Of a DNA stretch of 64,000 nucleotides, positions 8,875-17,200 are shown in pieces. The stretch's first letter is position 1. Each line of letters starts with the position of its first letter. Source of the stretch: Chlamydiales bacterium (GTDB lineage Bacteria; Chlamydiota; Chlamydiia; Chlamydiales; JAAKFR01); NCBI GenBank assembly GCA_024233495.1, contig JACKPM010000003.1, forward strand, positions 186,001-250,000, given 5' to 3'. The position numbers and the translations under genes were made by a program. The notes below the pieces were generated by a model. That model was given only the letters and a program-made list of their open reading frames with translations, was not told the DNA's origin and did not search any database.

Positions 8875-9390
8875 TTTTCTCTCCTAATAACTTCCTTGGC
8901 CTTTGCATATGGTTCACTGAGAATTTCGCAAATAGCTTTGGTTTCACTATCTTCGCCATGATAAAAGAGATTGCCATCTAGCATGTACATATACGAGACA
9001 CAGTCAGAATTTACAGAATCGAAAGGAAAACTCAATCTAAGATCAAAATTTTCATAGGTAAAAGGGTAGTTGTGTAGGTACGGGCGAATCTTCTGATTGG
9101 CATTAAATCTGTCAATGAGCTCCTCTAAAATGTATACATAGAGCTCTCTTGCGTTCCCTATATTCAGGGCTGATGGGCCTACGAGATAGATGTCTACTAA
9201 TTTAACATCGTCCATCATTGCCCCCCCCAAGTCCTCCCACTCTCAAGCCGTACTGGGTATTCAGCTTTTTTCCAAAACGTAAGACTATGTTGTCAGCAAG
9301 TTTCGGATAATTCACTTTGAAAGATAAGCATAGAAGCAAGGAGCAAAGAGCTAATACAGTCAGAACTGGTTTAAAGATATTTTTTCGCAT
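8871..9390 (-). pseudogene. Tandem lipoprotein-family member, frameshifted at a G8 tract
   Basis: Two overlapping frames form one gene. The first starts at ATG 9390 (AAGGAC five bases upstream), encodes a hydrophobic signal segment (MRKNIFKPVLTVLALCSLLLC) and continues to GLRVGGLGGG. It then meets a run of eight G residues (minus strand; 9221-9228) and stops soon after in the wrong frame. Shortening the run to seven joins it to AMMDDVKLVDIYLVG, which continues to 8871. The joined protein of about 170 residues has the architecture of the neighbours: a GG-A-M segment, a helix with ARELY, and a C-terminal EPYAKAKEVI. It may be a pseudogene, phase-variable, or a sequencing error. Confidence 0.7.
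9221..9228 (-). repeat. Homopolymer C8/G8 at the frameshift point
   Basis: Eight consecutive C residues on the plus strand lie exactly where the two frames of the gene at 8871-9390 must be joined. One base fewer (or two more) would restore the reading frame. Such runs are prone to slipped-strand mispairing and are known phase-variation sites in chlamydial pmp genes. Confidence 0.75.
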
Positions 9391-9930
9391 GGTTAGTCCT
9401 TTGTGTTCTTGGAAAAAAGTATGAAGGTAGCCTGCTACCTTATGCTTTGCTTCTGACCATTTTTTTTGCGGTTTCAAAGGGCTCTGCTTCCATTCCCATT
9501 AGACCCAACTCTTCGAGCCCTGGATTTGAAAAATTATAGAGAATGACCTCATCAGAAAATCGTGCAGATTGAATATGGGAGGTGTCGTATCGGCTCAGCC
9601 TTGGTCCTGAAATCTTCATTGCAAAAAGCGTGGAAGATACTGGGAAAGTCTCGAAAAACATATCAGCATCAGCTTGAGAATTTGCCATATCAATAGCTTG
9701 CTCAACAAGCAAAACAATTTTTTGTCTTGCATAATCTTTATCCATGAGCTTGCTTGAGTGCAAAATAGCATCTATCCCAGCAATTTTTCCATTTTTTGTT
9801 CTCTCTTGTATATCAAGGACTTTTAAACCTAGATTTTCAGCTTGTATCACAATTTCATTTCTAATTTTTGTGGAGACATTTTCTAGATCATTTTTTGGAT
9901 TTGGTGCGTGAAAGGACAAGAGGGTGATAC

Positions 9931-11167
9931 CAGGGAAATTGCATGAAGAAATTAGTTGATGCCTAAGAGCTCCAACATGTACTTCCGATCCCACCCTGCT
10001 TTGGAGCGCTTATTTTTTATCCCAGCCTTGGTCTTTTTATCTCCCTTCAGTATGTTGAGAGTGGCTCGTCGAATCACAGAGAAGTTTTCAGCGCCGTTGT
10101 CTTTGCTGATTTTGCATTTGTCCTCACCATAAGAAACATCCAACTGCCAATGCAGCTTATTTTCAATACCCCAATGGCTTCTGATCGCACGAGCTAACTT
10201 CAAAGCATCTGAGGTTAAGCTTGATATATAGTACCTAAACTCCTTTGTGGAAACGCCTTTCTTCGTGCAGGTGCTTTGCAAACAAACTACACTTTTTAAG
10301 TTTGCCCATTCTCCCTGTTGAGGTAACCAACTGATATCATCTATTGTCCATACTTCTCGTAGTTCGCGTCGACCGCGAGAGCACTCCTCATTTTTATAGT
10401 AATCGCAACCGCTTTCCTTAGGCTCTACAACTACAGCTTGTTGGAAAAAGTTCTCGACTTCGTCATGCAACTTCCCTTGATTACCTTTCAATGCCAATAC
10501 ATAGTCGCCACCCTTCTCGCAAATTTTTTCTGCTATGTTTTTCTGGCAACCAGCTGCATCTATAGTAACCGTGGCTCCCTTCAGATCAAGCATGTCGATA
10601 AGCAGAGGAAATGCTGTAATCTCATTGGACTTGGCCTCAGTAGCCAATTGTCCCAACACCAGCTCATTTTCCGCAGAAAAGGCACTCACTATGTGGATGG
10701 CTTTGGTCCCGTTTGCACTGTCAGATGAGTTGCATATCGTCTTGCCATCTAAAGCGATCACACCTCCTAATGCTTTTGATATTCTCTGAGTCCAAGAAAT
10801 GAAGCAGCTTTCAAATGCCTGGGAATCTAAGTAGCGAAAAAATCGACTCAACGTATCATGAGATGGTACACCCTTTAGACAGATGTCAAATTGATTCAGC
10901 CATTCAATATTGGATGTTGCCCAAAGATGGACTTCAATCCAATCGTCTGCACCACATAGAATTCCTAAAATTGCTATGGTGATGATATCGAAAAGGTTAT
11001 AGACTTGATTGCGCTCGCTTCGTGGATCAGGAATTATCGAAAAACAGGACATGATTGATGTTTGGTGCAGTGAACTTTTTGCAGACATTGTAAAACCTCC
11101 AATTTAGAAGGTAAAGTCTTCAAAATTCCACTCATAAGTCAAATCATTTCTTCATGCAATTTCCCTG
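9931..11167 (-). mobile_element. ISAs1-family insertion sequence, copy 1
   Basis: The 1237-bp element has inverted ends beginning CAGGGAAATTGCATGAAGAAAT and encloses one transposase gene. It is flanked by a nearly perfect 10-bp direct repeat (AGGGTGATAC at 9921-9930, GGGGTGATAC at 11168-11177), the target duplication size expected for ISAs1. It interrupts a lipoprotein-family gene. A copy of the same length in the opposite orientation lies at 28176-29412. Confidence 0.93.
9952..11088 (-). CDS. ISAs1-family transposase
   Basis: The 378-residue product has the ISAs1/H-repeat layout: an N-terminal DDE_Tnp_1-associated region (SIIPDPRSERNQVYNLFDII and GVPSHDTLSRFFRYLD), then a DDE-type catalytic domain with IALDGKT, VTIDAAGCQ and a later HWGIENKLHWQLDVSYGED segment supplying the acidic residues. 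The predicted protein is identical to that of the second copy, so both copies look intact and recently mobile. Confidence 0.95.
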   Translation of the reverse strand: MSAKSSLHQTSIMSCFSIIPDPRSERNQVYNLFDIITIAILGILCGADDWIEVHLWATSNIEWLNQFDICLKGVPSHDTLSRFFRYLDSQAFESCFISWTQRISKALGGVIALDGKTICNSSDSANGTKAIHIVSAFSAENELVLGQLATEAKSNEITAFPLLIDMLDLKGATVTIDAAGCQKNIAEKICEKGGDYVLALKGNQGKLHDEVENFFQQAVVVEPKESGCDYYKNEECSRGRRELREVWTIDDISWLPQQGEWANLKSVVCLQSTCTKKGVSTKEFRYYISSLTSDALKLARAIRSHWGIENKLHWQLDVSYGEDKCKISKDNGAENFSVIRRATLNILKGDKKTKAGIKNKRSKAGWDRKYMLELLGIN

Positions 11168-11230
11168 GGGGTGATACACGACAAAAGAAAATATAGCTGT
11201 TTCATCTTTTAAACTCCGATTAACTTTGTT

Positions 11231-11397
11231 TAGATGGTGTCGTCAAATTTTCTCCTTTGTCAGCCGGATCTTTTCTGCCAAAATGCACCCTCGCAACCTC
11301 GGAAGTAGCGCTTTGGCTACTCCCTTCGCTTTCGATTGCGCATTTTGCCTAGAAAATTTCTCGCCTCACAAAGGAGAAAATTTGACGACACCATCTA
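11231..11397. repeat. Fold-back (MITE-like) element A, single copy
   Basis: The 167-bp element has perfect 30-bp inverted ends starting TAGATGGTGTCGTC; the outermost TA at each side could be a target duplication. The ends extend inward as an imperfect palindrome around a central segment that itself has a small hairpin (AGTAGC/GCTACT). No transposase is encoded. A tandem, nested cluster of the same element lies at 50466-50918. An open frame through it (11226-11555) is not considered a gene. Confidence 0.85.
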
Positions 11398-11673
11398 GTT
11401 TGTATGAAGAAAGGCTGAATATCCGCAAGTCCTATTCATTTTTTAAGTCCAAAAGAAGAGGGGGTAGATTACTGAAAGTAATGAACGGAATAGAAGATAT
11501 CTTATTTAATTTGTTATTTGCATCCAATCCAGAAGAAGCCTGGGCTCGCTGGTAATCATGCCTAGAAATAGAGGTATTCCCTACAATGATTACGAGCCTC
11601 TCTCATAGCAAAGCCAAAGTTAGTAAATCGAGTTTTAGCAGGTTAGTCAATCATAAAGTTCATCAATAACCAC
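11398..11673. other. Gene-free stretch after the fold-back element
   Basis: This 276-base stretch lies between the fold-back element and the 3' end of the next array gene. The plus strand has an open frame ending in VMNGIEDILFNLLFASNPEEAWARW (stop at 11555). It has no start of its own outside the repeat, so it could be the 3' remnant of a gene cut by the element. Nothing else is recognisable. Confidence 0.4.
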
Positions 11674-12198
11674 TTACCCTGATCCATTTACAATTGCCCT
11701 TGCCTCCTCAAACGTCTCCTCATGCACATGGACGTAGTTGTCCCACCGCGGATCGGGATTTATAACATCATAATAGAGGTTCCCCATAGTGACACGAGCA
11801 GCCTGAATATGCACACTATCTCCTGATGGGACCGTTGGACCAAGAATAGAGATTCGGAAGAGCTTCAAAGGTACTGGTACCTCTTCGAAGAACTCTCTCG
11901 ACTCTTCTTGTGTGCTTGCAATTTGAATAGCTTTTTCGGCTCCATCAATGAGGATTTCCCTAGCTGTCTTGATGTCAAGAAGTCTTTCGGTGTCAAAGAC
12001 TAACTCGATTCCAGTGATCATCCCATGCCTTTCGGCTCCACCAATACCTATGGGATCGAGTCCATATGGTTTCATTTCCTTAATGATCAGATTTTTGATT
12101 CTTCCTGAAATCTCTCTGCGCATAGCTTGATGGTCCTGTGGAGGTTTTTGGCATGAACCTAAGAGGAGAAAAGTTAGAAGAATATATAAGTATTTCAT
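11674..12198 (-). CDS. Tandem-array lipoprotein, unit 4 (candidate immunity protein)
   Basis: The 174-residue product has a lipoprotein signal (MKYLYILLTFLLLGSC, lipobox LGSC). The conserved family core is GIGGAERHGMITGIELVFD, ARE-LIDGAEKAIQIAS and HEETFEEARAIV. I place the start at the ATG at 12198, overlapping the TGA of the RHS-tip remnant just upstream (ATGA), rather than at the TTG two codons earlier. It is the most downstream intact unit of the 691-bp array. The function is unknown. A membrane-anchored immunity role against the hydrolase-like RHS tip is inferred only from context. Confidence 0.8.
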   Translation of the reverse strand: MKYLYILLTFLLLGSCQKPPQDHQAMRREISGRIKNLIIKEMKPYGLDPIGIGGAERHGMITGIELVFDTERLLDIKTAREILIDGAEKAIQIASTQEESREFFEEVPVPLKLFRISILGPTVPSGDSVHIQAARVTMGNLYYDVINPDPRWDNYVHVHEETFEEARAIVNGSG

Positions 12199-12344
12199 TG
12201 CCAACCTTTCGCTGATTTCATATAGCTTTCAATTTCATCGCTCAACGCTTGTCTATAGGTTGGGCTTTGGAAGGAGTGGTCCCTGGGTGAACGTGTTTTT
12301 GACTTCAGCAAAACTATCATATCTTTGTTATTAAGTGTTTGAAA
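12195..12344 (-). pseudogene. Orphan RHS/DUF687 tip remnant, 49 codons
   Basis: An open frame preceded in frame by TAA and without a start encodes MIVLLKSKTRSPRDHSFQSP and ends SAKGWQ. It matches the last 45 or so residues of the RHS protein at 14268-19193 (VILKSKTRSAWDHSFQSP to TKAWQ). It ends by ATGA overlap with the following lipoprotein gene, exactly as the full RHS gene does. This shows that the duplicated unit was RHS 3' end plus lipoprotein gene. Confidence 0.85.
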
Positions 12345-12358
12345 TTAGATGTTAAACC

Positions 12359-12889
12359 TCAAGAAGGCTTCCCTCCCCGCACGATTGCCCTTGCCTCCTC
12401 AAACGTTTCCTCATGCACATGGACGTAGTTGTCCCACCGCGGATCGGGATTCGTAATATTATAGACAATTTCTCCACCTGAGCAGCGGGCTGCCTCGATA
12501 TGCTTGCCATCATTTATTTCGGGTTCCGGCCCCAAAATTCCTATGCTAAAGATCTCCTTGGGTACCGGTATTTCGGTGAAAAAATCGCTAGATTCTTTCT
12601 GACTGCTTGCTATTTGAATAGCCTTTTCTGTTGCTTCGACAAGGATTTTTCTGGCGCTCTCGATATCAAGGAGTTGGTCTATATTAAATACCAACTCAAT
12701 TCCTGTGATCATCCCGTGTAACTCAGCACCTCCTATTCCAAAAGGCTCCAAACCATAAGGCTGCATTTCCTTAATGATCAGATTTTTGATTCTTCCTGAA
12801 ATCTCTCTGCGCATAGCTTGATGGTCCTGTGGAGGTTTTTGACAGGAACCTAAGAGGAGAAAAGTTAGAAGAATATATAAGTATTTCAT
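12359..12889 (-). CDS. Tandem-array lipoprotein, unit 3
   Basis: The 176-residue product has the same signal and lipobox (LLLGSC) as unit 4 and the core GIGGAELHGMITGIELVFN. It is almost identical to unit 1 (13741-14271), differing mainly in GEIVYNITN versus GKLVYNITN and V versus I in DNYVHVHEE. The start is the ATG at 12889 within the ATGA overlap with the tip remnant. The near-identity with unit 1 but not with unit 2 between them implies recent gene conversion or unequal crossing-over. The function is inferred only from context (see unit 4). Confidence 0.8.
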   Translation of the reverse strand: MKYLYILLTFLLLGSCQKPPQDHQAMRREISGRIKNLIIKEMQPYGLEPFGIGGAELHGMITGIELVFNIDQLLDIESARKILVEATEKAIQIASSQKESSDFFTEIPVPKEIFSIGILGPEPEINDGKHIEAARCSGGEIVYNITNPDPRWDNYVHVHEETFEEARAIVRGGKPS

Positions 12890-13035
12890 TGCCAACCTTT
12901 CGCTGATTTCATATAGCTTTCAATTTCATCGCTCAACGCTTTCGCATAGGTCAGGCTTTGGAAGGAGTGGTCCCTGGGTGAACGTGTTTTTGACTTCAGC
13001 AAAACTATCATGTCTTTGTTATTAAGTGTTTGAAA
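12886..13035 (-). pseudogene. Orphan RHS/DUF687 tip remnant, 49 codons
   Basis: This is the second remnant of the RHS 3' end, 691 bp from the first and of exactly the same length (150 bases to the upstream in-frame TAA). It encodes the same DHSFQSP motif and ends in GWQ before the ATGA overlap with the lipoprotein gene at 12359-12889. It has no start codon or upstream domain. Confidence 0.85.
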
Positions 13036-13049
13036 TTAGATATTAAACT

Positions 13050-13586
13050 TCAAGAAGGCTTTCCTCCCCGCACGATTGCCCTTGCCTCCTCAAATGTCTC
13101 CTCATGTACATCAATGAGGTTTGACCAGCGAGGATCAGGAGTGACAACACTATAGCTTATGAGCCCTTCCATAATTCCGGCTGAATGCAGGTGTTCTCTA
13201 TCCTCGGGCTTTGGCCTTATGCCAATGATTGCAATACGAAATAGCTCAGCTGGGACGGGTAATACCTCAAAAAACTCTTCGGCCTGTGGGTGAGAACTGG
13301 CGATTGCAACAGCCTTTTCGGTCAGATAGACGATTTGGTCTCTAGTTTTTTCTATGCTTAGTAGTTCATCGCTATTAAAAACTAGCTCGATCCCAGTAAT
13401 CATCCCATTTCGCTCGGCTCCACCGACCCCAGCAGCATAGAGATTTAATGTCTTCGCTTCTTTGATAATAAGCTTTTCAATCTTACAGGAGACTTTTTCT
13501 CGCTCAGCGTGAGAATTTTTTACAGGCTTCTGACATGAGACTATGGCAGAAAATAGCAAAAATGGAAGGAGGTATCTTATTGCCAT
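13050..13586 (-). CDS. Tandem-array lipoprotein, unit 2 (divergent)
   Basis: The 178-residue product is the most divergent intact unit: signal MAIRYLLPFLLFSAIVSC with lipobox IVSC, then GVGGAERNGMITGIELVFN, ARDQ-equivalent TRDQIVYLTEKAVAIAS and the shared HEETFEEARAIVRGGKPS end. Here the ATG at 13586 overlaps a remnant frame ending SWQ and TAA. Its start lies 691 bp from those of its neighbours despite sequence divergence. If the family provides immunity, this unit would be expected to have a different specificity. Confidence 0.8.
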   Translation of the reverse strand: MAIRYLLPFLLFSAIVSCQKPVKNSHAEREKVSCKIEKLIIKEAKTLNLYAAGVGGAERNGMITGIELVFNSDELLSIEKTRDQIVYLTEKAVAIASSHPQAEEFFEVLPVPAELFRIAIIGIRPKPEDREHLHSAGIMEGLISYSVVTPDPRWSNLIDVHEETFEEARAIVRGGKPS

Positions 13587-13726
13587 GACTTTGCCGTTCT
13601 TAGGTAATCTTTAATTTCACGCTCAAGATGTTCTGCGTAGGTCGGGCTTTGGAAGGAGTGGTCCCAAAGTGAACATGTCTTTGACTTCAGCAAAACTATC
13701 ATATCTTTGTTATTAAGTGTTTGAAA
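13577..13726 (-). pseudogene. Orphan RHS/DUF687 tip remnant (variant end)
   Basis: The third remnant again spans 150 bases from an upstream in-frame TAA to its stop. Its final codons encode EIKDYLRTAKSWQ, a diverged version of the RHS end EIDKYNEQTKAWQ. The divergence is concentrated next to the divergent lipoprotein unit 2, which suggests that tip end and lipoprotein gene travel as a linked pair. Confidence 0.85.
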
Positions 13727-13740
13727 TTAGATGTTAAACC

Positions 13741-14271
13741 TCAAGAAGGCTTCCCTCCCCGCACGATCGCCCTTGCCTCCTCAAACGTTTCCTCATGCAC
13801 ATGGATGTAGTTGTCCCACCGTGGATCAGGATTCGTAATATTGTAGACGAGTTTTCCCCCTGAGCAGCGGGCTGCCTCGATATGCTTGCCATCATTTATT
13901 TCGGGTTCCGGCCCCAAAATTCCTATGCTAAAGATCTCCTTGGGTACCGGTATTTCGGTGAAAAAATCGCTAGATTCTTTCTGACTGCTTGCTATTTGAA
14001 TAGCCTTTTCTGTTGCTTCGACAAGGATTTTTCTGGCGCTCTCGATATCAAGGAGTTGGTCTATATTAAATACCAACTCAATTCCTGTGATCATCCCGTG
14101 TAACTCAGCACCTCCTATTCCAAAAGGCTCCAAACCATAAGGCTGCATTTCCTTAATGATCAGATTTTTGATTCTTCCTGAAATCTCTCTGCGCATAGCT
14201 TGATGGTCCTGTGGAGGTTTTTGACAGGAACCTAAGAGGAGAAAAGTTAGAAGAATATATAAGTATTTCAT
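13741..14271 (-). CDS. Tandem-array lipoprotein, unit 1 (cognate of the full RHS protein)
   Basis: The 176-residue lipoprotein (lipobox LGSC) begins at the ATG at 14271, which overlaps the TGA of the full-length RHS gene (14268-14270), so translation is coupled. It has the family core GIGGAELHGMITGIELVFN and ends HEETFEEARAIVRGGKPS. Coupling directly to the RHS tip is the classic position of an immunity gene in polymorphic toxin loci, and a lipid-anchored periplasmic location would suit protection from a secreted hydrolase. This role is inference; no known immunity family was recognised. Confidence 0.82.
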   Translation of the reverse strand: MKYLYILLTFLLLGSCQKPPQDHQAMRREISGRIKNLIIKEMQPYGLEPFGIGGAELHGMITGIELVFNIDQLLDIESARKILVEATEKAIQIASSQKESSDFFTEIPVPKEIFSIGILGPEPEINDGKHIEAARCSGGKLVYNITNPDPRWDNYIHVHEETFEEARAIVRGGKPS

Positions 14272-17200
14272 TGCCAAGCCTTTGTCTGTTCATTGTATTT
14301 GTCTATCTCATGTTTTAGAGCGTTTCTATAGGTTGGGCTTTGGAAGGAGTGGTCCCAGGCTGAGCGTGTCTTTGATTTGAGTATTACTGTCGTATGGCGG
14401 TTTCTATTTCTGCCTGCCCTATCAATGTGAGGAACAAAATCCCGGCAGCCTTCAGCTCGGTAGTGCACAACACTATGGCACAAGTCCTCGTCTATGTATG
14501 CGGCAGGTGCAATGGCCACAACACGGATGCGCCTGCGTATTTCTTCCGGAGAGTCAATCAATGCGTTCCTTATTTCTATTACTCCATGACTATGCGCAAT
14601 ATATAGAAAAAAAGCCTCAGGTGGGCCATTTTTTACATCCATCTCAAAATGTTCTTTAATAAGTCTCACTGGCTCAGTATGCACAACACGGAAAAGATTT
14701 AAACCTGCTTCAAATACATCCACTGGAAGTGAGTGTGTAGCATTATAAACCCCTCCAATATTCATTCCACCAGAAAGATTACTGATATGCAGGCGATTCG
14801 AGGAAGCTAGATTTGTACTATTGCCAACTCCATTAATATAGTGAATCCCCGAAGCATTAGCGGCATTGTTACCGACATTATATAGGAAAGATTTATTGCT
14901 AAAGTTTGTTTCAAAATTAGTATGGTAGTTGGTAGGACGGTTGGCTTTTTGAGAAAAGTGGAAACATTCGGCATCGAGATCTGTATTCCAAATCAGGTTA
15001 GTCTCAGCAGCCGTCAATCCATATAGGTCGATATTGGTAAGGGGATTTGCATGGACGTAGACGTAGAGGTTGGGGCCGTCGGTGCGCCCCTTGGGATCCG
15101 TCGTGATCCAGGTGCCGATTGAGGGCGCATAGTATCTGCGGCCAAAGTAGATGAGCCCTGTCTCCACATCACACCTTTTGCTAGCAAAACGCCACGGTGA
15201 GCAGCAGTCTGGGGAGCTTTCTTCACCAAATCCTGTGTAATCACATGTTTGGATGGTGGGGCCAAGGTGCACAACAAGATTGCCGCGATGATCAAAGATG
15301 GGGGTGTAAATTTGACCATCGAGCTCGTGTTGGACGGCAGCGCCTATTTCCGCGCCAAGTCCTTCTCCAAGCACGCGCAATTGGGTAATGTTGTGGTTTT
15401 CGTCTGTAGCGCCAATCTCATTTTCACCGTCCCAGAGGTAGAGAATGGTGGCTGTGCGTCTGTTTTGGACATACGTCTTTTTAGAGAGGCGGCGGTTGAA
15501 GGGGTCATATGTATACTGAATTTCGACGTGTTTATTTTGGGCAGAGGTGAGTCTGTCAAGAGAGTCGTAGCTGAATTTCCAAAGTTCGTTTTCAAGGAGG
15601 TTTCCATTTAGGTCATACTTGCAGTCTAGGTTGCGTCCACAGCTAGTAAGCGAGAACTTTTGGTCGTCTTTGCGGGTGCGGCCGTTGAGGGAGTCGTAGC
15701 AGTAGGTGTGCGCTTCGTCTTGGATGAGTTGGTCAAGAGCGTCGTAGGAGTAGTGTTTGGTGCCATCGCGGATGAGGTTGCCATTTTTGTCGTATTCGTA
15801 GGTGAAGTTGTAGTGGGGAGCAGAGATGGCGATAGGGCGAGAAAGGGCATCACGGGTGATGGTAATGTTCGCGTTGGGATGGGCAATGGCAGTGATCGCG
15901 CCATCTAGGTCGTGGGTATAGGTATGGAGGCCATTGCGGTTGACAGTGTAAAGAAAGTTGCCTTGGTAGCGGTATTCAATTGTAGTATTGTCGGGAAGTG
16001 TGACTCTTTCTCTCTCATTCTTAGTATTATAATCGTTACGCAAAGAGAGGCCGTTACCGAGCGTTTCTGTAGTGAGGTTTCCGTTATTGTCGTAGTTGCG
16101 TGTGGTGGTTTGCCCGGTAACGGCATCATAAACTGTGAGCAAATTGTCTAGAGGGTCGTAGGTGTAGCGGTAATCAAAATCGTGGGAGCGGTAGCGCACA
16201 AGGCAGCCGAAAATGTCATATTCGCGTTTGAGTGCGTCTCCGTTTGGTTTGATTGTGGTGTGCAGTCGTCCGGCGAGATCGTAGTGGTAGTGGGTTTCGC
16301 CTCTTCCGAGCTCTCGATCTACCTGAAGGAGGTTGAAGGGGCCATACTCAAACTGGTAGAAATGGGGGCGAGAAAATTTGGTGCCTTCATAGATGAGCAC
16401 TTGCTCTTCGATGCAGTTGCTGTTGGGGTCGTATTTCTTTTTGACTTCGTGCAGCACTTCTCCATTGGCATCTTTTTTGACAATGAGAATGGGCTGTCCC
16501 ATTTCGTTGTGGGTATAGTGCGTGGCGGTACCATTTGGATTCACTTCGGCGACTAGGCGTTGGGCTTCATAGAGGTATTGCGTCTTGTTGCCAAGAGGAT
16601 CGATTTCACAAATGGGCTGGTTGTGCTTATTGTATTGCACAATGAAAGCTCCCTTCGAGGTGATCGTTTCAACGCGATTTCCATGCTTGTCATAACGATA
16701 CTTTTCACACTCTAGAAGCTTATCTTCTTCTACGCGTTTTTCAATGAGGCGTCCAAGTAGATCGAAGAGGGAGATTTCTGATGTGTTGCCTTGCTGAACT
16801 TGTGTACACCTGCCGAGTTTATCGTAAGTAAATTTGGTTGTTGTCCCTTCGCGTGTTTGGGAGACTTTTTGCCCAAACGAGTTGTAGGTGTATTCTGTGC
16901 GTGTTCCTGCTGGATCCATTTCAGCCACGAGGCGAAAAGGGGAGTAGTAAGCGAAACTCTCTTTTGTTTTGCCAAACTCTCCAATGCGGGTTGAGATGAC
17001 GCGGTCAAGTGCATCGTAGGAGTAGAAAGTGCGCGTTCCTGCTCGGTCGAGGTGCTCAATAACGTTTCCATGCGTGTTGTGGATAAAGATTTCCTTGGAT
17101 CCATCGGGATGAAAGATGTGGGTGAGGCGGTTGTCTCTGTCATATTTGCGAAGTGTCGTGTAACCCTTTCCATCACTCTCTTCAATGAGGTTGCCGATAG

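Larger units (their letters stand above)
9440..11205 (-). pseudogene. Tandem lipoprotein-family member interrupted by an ISAs1-type element
   Basis: The 3' part (9440-9930) encodes a family member from LLSFHAPNPKND to the end, with the conserved KIAGIDAIL, ARQKIVLLVEQAIDMA and EPFETAKKMV segments. The 5' part lies on the other side of the insertion sequence: an ATG at 11205 (GGAG upstream) encodes MKQLYFLLSCIT. Removing the IS and one copy of the target duplication joins the two in frame as MKQLYFLLSCITLLSFHAP, a normal signal segment. So an intact gene of about 175 residues existed before insertion. The frame now read into the IS end (start 9994) is an artefact. Confidence 0.85.

Noticed and set aside
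10438..10789. Frames antisense to the transposase in both IS copies
   Set aside because: They appear identically in both copies because the IS is duplicated; no start signals and fully inside the transposase gene.
11226..11555. 109-codon plus-strand frame covering fold-back element A
   Set aside because: Its first half is repeat sequence; the second half has no independent start. It is mentioned only as a possible gene remnant.
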